Assembly: GCA_013791935.1 (NCBI GenBank)
Contig: VMSV01000150.1
Span: 1-64,000 of the forward strand
Direction of reading: 5' to 3'
DNA: 64,000 bases
From: Desulfobacteraceae bacterium
GTDB taxonomy: Bacteria > Desulfobacterota > Desulfobacteria > Desulfobacterales > UBA5616
Both the position numbers and the translations under genes were made by a program. Under the pieces are notes generated by a model. It did not search any database, was not told the origin of the DNA, and worked only from the letters and a program-made list of their open reading frames with translations. Positions 45,216 to 52,784 of the stretch are shown here, in pieces. How positions within the stretch are numbered: position 1 is the first letter of the stretch; each line of letters opens with the position of its first letter.

Positions 45216-46405
45216 TCGAATCAGGTAATGTTGCGGCAGCAACAGGGGTAATGCTTTCAAGAGCTCAAGTGATCGCCGCATACCCCATTACACCCCAGAC
45301 ACCGTTAACGGAAAAATTATCCGAATTTGTGGCTTCCGGAGAAATGGAAGCCGAATACATACCGGTGGAGAGTGAACATAGCGCCATGGCCGTCTGTATA
45401 GCCGCTTCATCTGCAGGGGCAAGGACGTTTACCGCCACCAGTGCCAATGGCCTTCTTTACATGAGCGAACAGCTTCACTGGGCTGCGGGGGCACGACTGC
45501 CCATCGTGATGTGCGTGGCAAATCGAGGGATTGGCGCACCCTGGACCGTATGGAATGACCACCAGGATTCGGTAAGCCAGAGAGACGTGGGCTGGATTCA
45601 GCTTTACGCCAATGATCATCAACAGATTATCGATTCAGTGATCAAGGCCTTTTTCCTGGCGGAAACCGTGAGCATTCCGGTGATGGTCTGTTATGACGGG
45701 TACCTTTTGTCCCATACCTACATGCCCTTTGAAAAGCCGGATCAGGACGCGGTGGATGCTTTTTTACCCCCATACAACCCCATCCATTTTCTCGACCCGG
45801 AAAACCCGTCGAATTTCAACACCGTGACGCTTTCGGAGGTGAGACCCGATATCCATGGACAAACAGCGCCGGGTTACATGGAAATTCGTCATGCTCTTCA
45901 TCAGGACATGCGGACTGCCATTGAGGTTCTTGAAGAAATCGACTCAAGATTTTTTGAAAAATTCGCACGGGGCGGGAATCCTTTTGTTGAACCTTACTGC
46001 TGCAGCGATGCGGACCATGTGGTCGTGTGCATGGGATCTCTGTCCTATCATTTCAGGGATGTAATCGATCTTTTGAGGGAAGCGGGTGTTAAGGTTGGTG
46101 TTATGGGCATCCAGCTTTACCGGCCTTTCCCTGATCAAGCCATTGTCAAGGCTCTCCATGGAAAACGAAATGTCATGGTATTTGAAAAAGCCCTGAGCTA
46201 TGGAAATCAAGGCGCTCTTTATGCGGATACCAAATCCGCCCTGTACACCACCTCGGAAAAACCGCTGATGAGTAATTATATTCTAGGGCTTGGCGGACGG
46301 GAAATCAAAACCCGGCAATTGCTGGATGTGGTCAAGGCATCCTGTGAAAACCCTGAAAAGAACGGTGATACGCCCATCTGGATCGGGCTGGAATGCCAGG
46401 AATAA
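45206..46405 (+). CDS. 2-oxoacid:ferredoxin oxidoreductase, alpha subunit
   Basis: A 399-residue alpha subunit with the PYR domain of the TPP enzyme. AAYPITPQTPLTEKL, VESEHSAMAVCIAASSAGAR and RGIGAPWTVWNDHQDS are typical of pyruvate/2-oxoisovalerate oxidoreductases. It forms the active site with the beta subunit. The specificity cannot be settled from motifs. It stops right before the beta ATG. Confidence 0.94.
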   Translation: MHLIESGNVAAATGVMLSRAQVIAAYPITPQTPLTEKLSEFVASGEMEAEYIPVESEHSAMAVCIAASSAGARTFTATSANGLLYMSEQLHWAAGARLPIVMCVANRGIGAPWTVWNDHQDSVSQRDVGWIQLYANDHQQIIDSVIKAFFLAETVSIPVMVCYDGYLLSHTYMPFEKPDQDAVDAFLPPYNPIHFLDPENPSNFNTVTLSEVRPDIHGQTAPGYMEIRHALHQDMRTAIEVLEEIDSRFFEKFARGGNPFVEPYCCSDADHVVVCMGSLSYHFRDVIDLLREAGVKVGVMGIQLYRPFPDQAIVKALHGKRNVMVFEKALSYGNQGALYADTKSALYTTSEKPLMSNYILGLGGREIKTRQLLDVVKASCENPEKNGDTPIWIGLECQE

Positions 46406-47290
46406 ATGATGGAAATTAAAACAAGCATACTTAATCTGACGGAAGACGAAGGGGTTTATCCGGGGAACAGGGCCTGTGCCGGATGCGGGCTCGGCATTGT
46501 TTACAAGATCGCCCTCAAAGCTTTGGGGAAAAACACCATACTGGTGGTTCCGCCCAGCTGCCTCACGGTGCTTCAGGGGCTTTATCCCATTGCATCAACG
46601 AAACTGCCTTGTCTCAATGTGACCTTTGCCTCAACAGGGGCTGCAGCCACGGGCGTCCGTGCCGCCATGAACGCGTTAAAAAAACAGAACATCAATGTGG
46701 TGGCCTTTGCCGGAGACGGCGGCACAGGTGATATTGGAATCCAGGCATTGTCCGGAGCGTGTGAGCGGGGGGATGATATCCTCTACATCTGCTACGACAA
46801 TGAAGCGTATATGAACACAGGGGTTCAACGGTCCGGGACCACTCCCCAAGGCGTGATAACCACCACCACACCGATTAAAGGCAAAGTTCAGGTAAAAAAA
46901 GACATCCCGGCGATTGTTGCCGCTCACAACATTGCTTATCTGGCCACGGCATCGGCAGCTTACCCCCTGGATCTTTACGACAAAGTCAAAAAGGCCATTT
47001 CGTTGAAAGGGACCAAATACATTCATGTTCATACACCCTGTCCACCAGGGTGGGGATTCGAGTCCCGAATGACGGTCAAAGTGGGTAAACTGGCCGTTGA
47101 GACCGGACTGTTTGACCTCTATGAGAAGGACGCAGCCGGGTTCCGACATACCGGAGCCTCTAAAAAAGTGAAAGATAAATCACGGCTTCCGGTTACGGAT
47201 TATTTCAAAACACAGGATCGATTCAAATCCCTTTCTGATGAACTGATTGGCGACATCCAGGACCAAGTAGACCGGAAGTGGCGGGAGTAA
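46406..47290 (+). CDS. 2-oxoacid:ferredoxin oxidoreductase, beta subunit
   Basis: A 294-residue subunit holding TPP and a proximal 4Fe-4S cluster. CAGCGLGIVYKIAL gives the first cluster cysteines, and the TPP-Mg motif is AGDGGTGDIGIQALSGA with CYDNEAYMNTGVQRS. IHVHTPCPPGW supplies the fourth cysteine. It ends the operon; a hairpin follows at 47299-47328. Confidence 0.94.
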   Translation: MMEIKTSILNLTEDEGVYPGNRACAGCGLGIVYKIALKALGKNTILVVPPSCLTVLQGLYPIASTKLPCLNVTFASTGAAATGVRAAMNALKKQNINVVAFAGDGGTGDIGIQALSGACERGDDILYICYDNEAYMNTGVQRSGTTPQGVITTTTPIKGKVQVKKDIPAIVAAHNIAYLATASAAYPLDLYDKVKKAISLKGTKYIHVHTPCPPGWGFESRMTVKVGKLAVETGLFDLYEKDAAGFRHTGASKKVKDKSRLPVTDYFKTQDRFKSLSDELIGDIQDQVDRKWRE

Positions 47291-47298
47291 CGAATAAA

Positions 47299-47328
47299 AA
47301 ACCAGGAGGCATACGAACCCCCTGGTTT
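47299..47328. terminator. Hairpin between the oxidoreductase operon and the MITE
   Basis: Arms AAACCAGG and CCTGGTTT extended by two more G-C pairs after a mismatch. The A-run just before it becomes a T-run on the minus strand, so it fits a terminator for minus-strand transcripts and may also work weakly on the plus strand. Confidence 0.55.
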
Positions 47329-47366
47329 CAGAACTATTCCTTGGCTTGTCTTCAGACGCTATTCTT

Positions 47367-47576
47367 ACCTAAATTGAGCGTTTCAAAATTTCGAACCTGA
47401 GAAATGTTTCATGATCCTATGGGATGTAAACCAACTGTCTGTCAAAAATTTGAAACCCTTCGGGATTTCCGATTTCACCGCATCTGCTGTGTCAAATGCC
47501 ATCCCGCATAGGCAAGTATAGCGAAATACCATTTTCCTTGCATCTGCGGCAAACTCGAAAATCGCTCAAATTAGGT
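47367..47576. mobile_element. MITE-like element with terminal inverted repeats
   Basis: A 210-base non-coding stretch bounded by ACCTAAATTGAGCG at 47367-47380 and, inverted, ACCTAATTTGAGCG at 47563-47576 (13 of 14 bases the same). No protein is encoded inside. The outer 16 bases of the right end recur at 7316-7331 within the end of a fimT-like gene. A target-site duplication is not obvious. It may be a transposable or extragenic palindromic element. Confidence 0.45.
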
Positions 47577-47577
47577 C

Positions 47578-48222
47578 TTACAGTTTAAAACGAATCCCGA
47601 CTGTAAAATTATGGCTGCCGTAATCCCCATCCACCAAAAGGCCGTCCTTGTCAAGGTCAGGATCGGCCGTGACAAAATAGCGGTAGCCCAAATCCAGATC
47701 CATGGTTTCGCATAGAGTCCAGGCCACCCCCAGGCTACCCTGGTAGGCAAAAACCGTATCATCGACGTTAAGATCGTCTACATCATGCCTGGCATATCCA
47801 ATGCCTGCACCAACATAGGGGGTTAAGGCGGAATCCGTTTTGAAATCATAATAGCCGTTTACCATCAGGGCCATGGTTTTGAGGGTATCCTCCCCTTCCA
47901 GACCGGTTGCTTGCACATCGCTGTTTCGGTATTCAAATTCGCCTTCCACTCGGAAAGTATCCATGATGGTTGATCCAACCGATACCCCGACCAGATATCC
48001 GGTGTCAAACCCCAGTTCGCCGGCATAATCCTCTGTAGGGGGAGCCATATCGGCAAGCGTTGCGTCTAAATAGACAATCTCTTCACCCGGAATCCTGATC
48101 TCAATGTCTTTTACCACGCTAAGACCGCCTTTGACTCCCACATACATCCCTGCCGAAGCAGATCCAGCCAAGAGTAACGACAAGCATACAAACAAGATCA
48201 TCCAATGGCTCTTCTTCATCAT
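47578..48222 (-). CDS. Outer membrane beta-barrel protein
   Basis: A 214-residue exported protein. The ATG at 48222 follows AAAGGAGAAGG and begins a signal peptide cut after AGSASA. The mature part alternates hydrophobic and polar residues with glycine-rich turns, as in 8-stranded barrels (GMYVGVKGGLS, YVGAGIGYARHD, LDLGYRYFVTADPD), and ends in GIRFKL, close to the C-terminal aromatic/hydrophobic barrel signal. An OmpA/OmpW-like porin or surface antigen is likely; the specific family is not known. It abuts the MITE-like element. Confidence 0.78.
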   Translation of the reverse strand: MMKKSHWMILFVCLSLLLAGSASAGMYVGVKGGLSVVKDIEIRIPGEEIVYLDATLADMAPPTEDYAGELGFDTGYLVGVSVGSTIMDTFRVEGEFEYRNSDVQATGLEGEDTLKTMALMVNGYYDFKTDSALTPYVGAGIGYARHDVDDLNVDDTVFAYQGSLGVAWTLCETMDLDLGYRYFVTADPDLDKDGLLVDGDYGSHNFTVGIRFKL

Positions 48223-48703
48223 CCTTCTCCTTTTCATGCCGGAAATCGGCGTTTAATAAATAAAAACAATCCGAAAAGTGCCCTGTCTCCGAAACTGGCG
48301 ATTCATTACCAACGATTTATGATTAAATCAATAAAAAGGTCTTTAGGTTGAGCAAAGTTATTCTGACTGCCCGGTTAAGAAGGTTTTTGAGAAAGACCTT
48401 ATTGAAAATTCAGGCCTGCAAGAATTTTGTTTTTTCTGCCCCACCTCTTTTGTTTTTTCAAACAATATCGAATATACGAGTTTTGTTTCGCTCTTCGATA
48501 CTTCTTTCCGGGAGACAAAACAAGCCAGATGAAAGACAAGTGTCCGGTTTTATAGATTAAATATCAACTTATTGATTTTAATTTTGATATTTAAGTACAG
48601 CAAAGCATGACTTGCCTTTTAGCGCATAACGGGTTATGGTTTGCCGATTTTTTTCATATGAAATCCTATCCCTTCAACACCTTATTTTTAAGGAGACGAA
48701 ACG
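48223..48703. other. Long AT-rich region before the secreted-protein locus
   Basis: 481 bases between the divergent barrel gene and the first gene of the secreted-protein locus. Near its right end is a dyad with perfect 11-base arms TTAAATATCAA (48557-48567) and TTGATATTTAA (48584-48594), 110 bases before the next start. A 70-codon frame at 48348-48560 has no other support. The region probably holds the promoter and operator of the locus. Confidence 0.45.
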
Positions 48704-49990
48704 ATGATGGACCATGGAATCAGATCATATTTATGCTTGTTGTTCACTTTTTTAATCGTCATCACATCGGTCTTTGCCCAGGAGGAAGAGAAACCCGCCA
48801 CCCGGGACAAGGGGCCCTTGGGGGGATTTCTCAAAATAATAGGGGATGCAGCCCAGGAATCCCTCAAGCAAGGCATCGATGAATTCATCGGCACCTACAA
48901 AGGCCGGATCGGTGAAGTTAAACTACTGGAAAGACGCGGGGATTCCATTGCCCTGGAAGTGAAATATGAAGGCGTCAGGCGCAAGGACGGAGTATATGTC
49001 CAGGGAGAGGTTATGGGCTGGGGAAATCCCATGGCAGGCTTCAAAAGCACCTTAACACCCATTCAAGAAAAAGACGGAGTTGTGCGGCTGACCATTGGCT
49101 GGCAACAACAGGATGATTCCGGATGGTCTGTTTCAACGGAAGAGGCAATTACATCGGACCAGATTCGATTATCCCTGGTACGGGACACCAATCCCGAGCG
49201 CCCCTTCGGCATTCTGGACTATGATTTCCAAAAGACCTGGACCGCAAACCATGATATCGAAACCGTCGAAGATACCGCAGGAGTGGAAACCAGCCCATCG
49301 GGTGGATCCATTGAGTTGGCCGAGGGTGAAACTCCGGCGCAAGCTGGCGCCCCTGCTCCGGGAACTCTAAAACCGGCGGGTGTATTGATAAAACCGGGAG
49401 CGGTATTAGCCCCCAGGGCAACCACAACCATTCAACAATCCACCGCTTTGCCCGGAACAACCGTGAATACCCAGACTTTGCAGATCCCGGCCCGGGTGAT
49501 TTCCGATTATAATTTCTTTACTAATGCTTCCAAAGCCAAATGGCGGAGCGCCGCCGGGGATCTTTCCTTTCCCGGAAAGACCAGCAACAACCAAGGGTTT
49601 GCACTTACCCTGAACACCGGCGTAATCTGTCCCAACAACAATGCCGTCAACCTTCTGCAAACCCACCCCCAGTGGGTAAACGGCGGATGGATTGAAGGAC
49701 GCTTTCCTGCCATGGTTCTGGGCCAGAACGTGAAGTTCAAATCCGTGGGCGCCCTGCTGAAAGGCGCAGACCAATCCGACGGTGTGGTCATGTCCGTGTC
49801 CGTATGGCATGACGGCAAATTATATCCGGTTCTTTCCAAACGTGTGAATACCACCCAATATGTGGACATGGAAGCGGACCTGTCCTCCTGGAACGGTAAA
49901 ACCATCCAGATCGTCATGGCTGTAAAATCAGGCCCAACCAGCACCCGGGACTGGGCGGTTTGGGTGAATCCGAGACTGGTTAAGCCATAG
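48704..49990 (+). CDS. Secreted protein of unknown function
   Basis: A 428-residue exported protein. The signal peptide ends near TSVFA/Q (about residue 25). The next part has GGFLKIIGDAAQESLKQGID, then a beta-rich region (KLLERRGDSIALEVKYEGVR), a low-complexity Ala/Pro/Thr linker at about residues 180-270, and a C-terminal beta-domain (KWRSAAGDLSFPGK, DWAVWVNPRL) that resembles a carbohydrate- or ligand-binding jelly roll in layout only. I do not recognise the family. TAAGGAGACG lies before the ATG. It may be the first gene of the secreted-protein locus, though a 145-base gap with a palindrome separates it from the next. Confidence 0.7.
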   Translation: MMDHGIRSYLCLLFTFLIVITSVFAQEEEKPATRDKGPLGGFLKIIGDAAQESLKQGIDEFIGTYKGRIGEVKLLERRGDSIALEVKYEGVRRKDGVYVQGEVMGWGNPMAGFKSTLTPIQEKDGVVRLTIGWQQQDDSGWSVSTEEAITSDQIRLSLVRDTNPERPFGILDYDFQKTWTANHDIETVEDTAGVETSPSGGSIELAEGETPAQAGAPAPGTLKPAGVLIKPGAVLAPRATTTIQQSTALPGTTVNTQTLQIPARVISDYNFFTNASKAKWRSAAGDLSFPGKTSNNQGFALTLNTGVICPNNNAVNLLQTHPQWVNGGWIEGRFPAMVLGQNVKFKSVGALLKGADQSDGVVMSVSVWHDGKLYPVLSKRVNTTQYVDMEADLSSWNGKTIQIVMAVKSGPTSTRDWAVWVNPRLVKP

Positions 49991-50029
49991 GACTCGTTTT
50001 CACTCAAATTGCGTATAGAAACCCGTGTA

Positions 50030-50051
50030 GGGAACAGGCATGCCTGTTCCC
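50030..50051. repeat. Perfect 22-base palindrome
   Basis: GGGAACAGGCATGCCTGTTCCC is a perfect palindrome in the 145-base gap between two secreted-protein genes. There is no T-run after it. It may be a repeated extragenic palindrome, an operator or an mRNA hairpin. Confidence 0.6.
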
Positions 50052-50135
50052 GCCTTTGTGTAAACGTAAAAAATGTTTTTAGAATTCGATCGGGTTAAAA
50101 TCTCACACTACCCAAAGACAACAGGAGTAAAACCC

Positions 50136-51737
50136 ATGCGCACCTGGATTGCCCTATTCATTTTTCTCGGTTTGATGTTACCCGTCCCGGCCGAAGACAA
50201 TTCTTCCTCGGGAGGCAAAACCACAAAAAATGCCAAAATTCTTCTTTCGCCCATAAAGCCCATGAAAACCATGGAGTTCAAGCCGGTTACCGCGGTCCAG
50301 ATCAGAAAACCCCTGGCCATCAAACTGGAAAGACTCAGACCCATCCTCCCCTCCCCCACCCTTCCTAAACCAAAAGGACCTGACCCGAGTGCCATCCTTG
50401 ATTTAAGCGATGTCATCGATGATCCGAGCCTGCTGGAAGACTTGGCCATGGTCTGCGGGTGGGACAGCCACCTGATTCTTCAGGATACGGCCGCGCCCCA
50501 TGTATTTTATTATATCCCCAGAGAGTTTCTTCTGAAACGGGACCCGGACGGGTACCGTTTCAATGTGCAATACAACACCCGGGCAGAACCCGGGCAACCC
50601 TCGGTGATGCTCACCGCGGAATTGGAGGCTCCCCATCGTTCCGGAGATGTGAACCTCCTCAAATCCATTATGCGTCAGGCCCTTGGCCTCAAGGCCACAG
50701 ACCCCCTGGACATCAAGGCCCTTCCTGGGCTGGGCGCAACCGCGGACCTTCAATCCCTGGCCACGGGTCTTGCCCTTACGGCCGATCGAATTCATTTAAC
50801 GGTTCCCGCCTATTTAAAGCAGGTTTTCCGCATGACCCTGTCACTCACCCAGGATGAAACCGAAGAAGTCCTGGCCCAGGTTTCCCGTGATGGTCTGGTG
50901 GGAAGTCTTAACGTAAAGGTCATGGACACGGTGATTCCCATTCCCATCCGCATTCAGTATCAGGAATTTTCAGGCCCCCGGCTCAAGGGATTTGATGAGT
51001 GGTCGGAGGGAAAATCCATTGCGTCCCTTGAAAATATAACGGATTTTCCCTTAAATATCGATTCCATCAATGCCTATCGATTACAAGAAGGCAACCTGGA
51101 AAGGGTCTCCAAAAAGCTAAAACCCATGGACATGGAACCTGGAAAGACCAAGCCCCTTTCCCTTCCCACCTCCGAAAAGCTTCTGGGAGACCACCTCATG
51201 GTGACCTGGATGGGCTTAACCCTGGATGGCAATTGCGAAAACTGCATCAAAAAGATTGATTTGAAGGCAAGAAAAGGCGTGGGGCTTGCTCCCGGAAGTA
51301 AAATCCACCTGGAAGCCATTCCCGCCATTTTTGAAGAGTTCGGTTTATACAAACTCATCGTCCATGTTCAGTCCCCCTATTTTACGGCAAACGGAACCGA
51401 GGTTCAGGAACAGGAAACCACCCTGTCTTCGGATAAGAACCAGAATGAAGATCTCCAGATCTTTGTTCCTTCCAACAAAGGCAACGAGCCACTGCTTTAT
51501 AAATACCGTCTTGAGGTCGTAACAGAAACCGGAGAAACCCGCATGGAACCCGATTGGACCGAAGCCCGGAAGCTGACCCAGTTCTTCGGTTCCAACCAGG
51601 TTTCCGCCCTGTTCCCGGACACCCAAAGCCCGGTAATGACCCCTGACCCTTCTGAATCCCCCGATTCCGAAGGGTCCAAAGATACGACAGAACCAAAGGA
51701 TACGACCACCGCACCCGAAGAAAATCAGGGGGAGTAA
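50136..51737 (+). CDS. Secreted protein, divergent YYxP-family member
   Basis: A 533-residue exported protein from the ATG at 50136, which has AGGAG at the right spacing; the frame is open to 50073. The signal peptide ends near PVPA/ED. Residues about 100-150 hold VFYYIPREFLL and RFNVQYNTRAEP, a variant of the [WY]YLP motif of the next four genes, and MTLSLTQDETEEVLAQV resembles their helical segment. The C-terminal 60 residues are Pro/Ser/Thr/Asp-rich and disordered. No family name is known. It starts the tight run ending at 59356. Confidence 0.75.
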   Translation: MRTWIALFIFLGLMLPVPAEDNSSSGGKTTKNAKILLSPIKPMKTMEFKPVTAVQIRKPLAIKLERLRPILPSPTLPKPKGPDPSAILDLSDVIDDPSLLEDLAMVCGWDSHLILQDTAAPHVFYYIPREFLLKRDPDGYRFNVQYNTRAEPGQPSVMLTAELEAPHRSGDVNLLKSIMRQALGLKATDPLDIKALPGLGATADLQSLATGLALTADRIHLTVPAYLKQVFRMTLSLTQDETEEVLAQVSRDGLVGSLNVKVMDTVIPIPIRIQYQEFSGPRLKGFDEWSEGKSIASLENITDFPLNIDSINAYRLQEGNLERVSKKLKPMDMEPGKTKPLSLPTSEKLLGDHLMVTWMGLTLDGNCENCIKKIDLKARKGVGLAPGSKIHLEAIPAIFEEFGLYKLIVHVQSPYFTANGTEVQEQETTLSSDKNQNEDLQIFVPSNKGNEPLLYKYRLEVVTETGETRMEPDWTEARKLTQFFGSNQVSALFPDTQSPVMTPDPSESPDSEGSKDTTEPKDTTTAPEENQGE

Positions 51738-51741
51738 CCCA

Positions 51742-52767
51742 TTGAAACACACGGTAATTTTCCTGATCATGCTGATCGGAAGCTTTTCCATTTGCCATGC
51801 TGACCCGGATCTGGGCCGTTTTCAGGACATGGAAGGGATTCGGATCTACGGGGACCATAAATCCGCTTCAGACTGGTACCTGACCCCTTCAGGACCGAAA
51901 CTCGGGAAGCGAAGCGACGGGAGCCCGGACTACGGTCTGGTCCTATACCGGTATCTCGGCCGGTCGGGTACCGGCGATTCGGGAAGTTTCCGGGTTCGCG
52001 GTGTACTCACCCTGGGTCTGGACCGGTCCCAAAAACCCGAGCTTTCCGCCAAGATCAAAAAGTCGCTGCGCCTTCAGGGAATTCCAACCCCCCGGCTGAA
52101 ATCCATGCCGGTTTCAAAAAGCCTTGTGACCTTGATTTTTGCGGGCCAGCAGGATTCCAAGGAATATGCCATACGGTGGAAAACCGGTCCCATGGTGGTT
52201 CCCCTGGATGACCAATTCTCCCAGATTCTCTGGGATGCCGTGGAAGCCGGCCAGACCCTGGTAAGCATCTCCCTGGAGGAATCCCTGGCCGGGGTCCGGA
52301 AAAAGGATGAGGAATGGGAGCCTTCCGCCACTTCAGCCAGCTGGGTGGTTCCGGTTGAGATGGACATGAAAAACCATCCGGACCATTTTCAGCGCATGGA
52401 TCTGGGGGGAAGGATGAAGGTCGGGTATACCGGCCTGGATGTATTCTGCTTTGATTTTCTCGAAAACCTTGAAGATAAATTATATGCCAAGATGGTTGAG
52501 GTATCCATTCCCACGACCGGAAGAGACCTGGTGGAAACCATCACCTTTAAGGCGGACGGCGAGTACCGCAGCCGCATGGAGTTTAAGCTGGCCAAAGATC
52601 TGGACCGTCCCTACCGCTACCGTATCTCCAGGATCTGGCAGGATGGCACCAGAGAAACCGGCCCATGGCAGGAAAAAGAAGGGGAAACCCTTCTGGATAT
52701 CACCGCCTATAAAAAAATAGAGGAGCCGGGTGAAGAACCACGGGAATCATCTGCATCAGAACCATGA
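51742..52767 (+). CDS. Secreted protein, small YYLP-family member
   Basis: A 341-residue exported protein with a TTG start behind AGGGGGAG, 4 bases after the previous stop. The signal peptide ends at SICHA/DP. It has DWYLTPSGPKLGKRSDGSPD then GLVLYRYLG, matching the N-terminal domain of the three larger paralogues, and a short C-terminal segment like their Y-x-W domain. It thus looks like a minimal version. The function is unknown. The strong coupling suggests a fixed ratio with its neighbours. Confidence 0.75.
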   Translation: MKHTVIFLIMLIGSFSICHADPDLGRFQDMEGIRIYGDHKSASDWYLTPSGPKLGKRSDGSPDYGLVLYRYLGRSGTGDSGSFRVRGVLTLGLDRSQKPELSAKIKKSLRLQGIPTPRLKSMPVSKSLVTLIFAGQQDSKEYAIRWKTGPMVVPLDDQFSQILWDAVEAGQTLVSISLEESLAGVRKKDEEWEPSATSASWVVPVEMDMKNHPDHFQRMDLGGRMKVGYTGLDVFCFDFLENLEDKLYAKMVEVSIPTTGRDLVETITFKADGEYRSRMEFKLAKDLDRPYRYRISRIWQDGTRETGPWQEKEGETLLDITAYKKIEEPGEEPRESSASEP

Positions 52768-52784
52768 TTTAACAAAGGAGGCGT

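Noticed and set aside
48348-48560. 70-codon plus-strand frame in the gap before the secreted-protein locus
   Set aside because: No ribosome binding site, no recognisable motif and basic/hydrophobic random-like composition.
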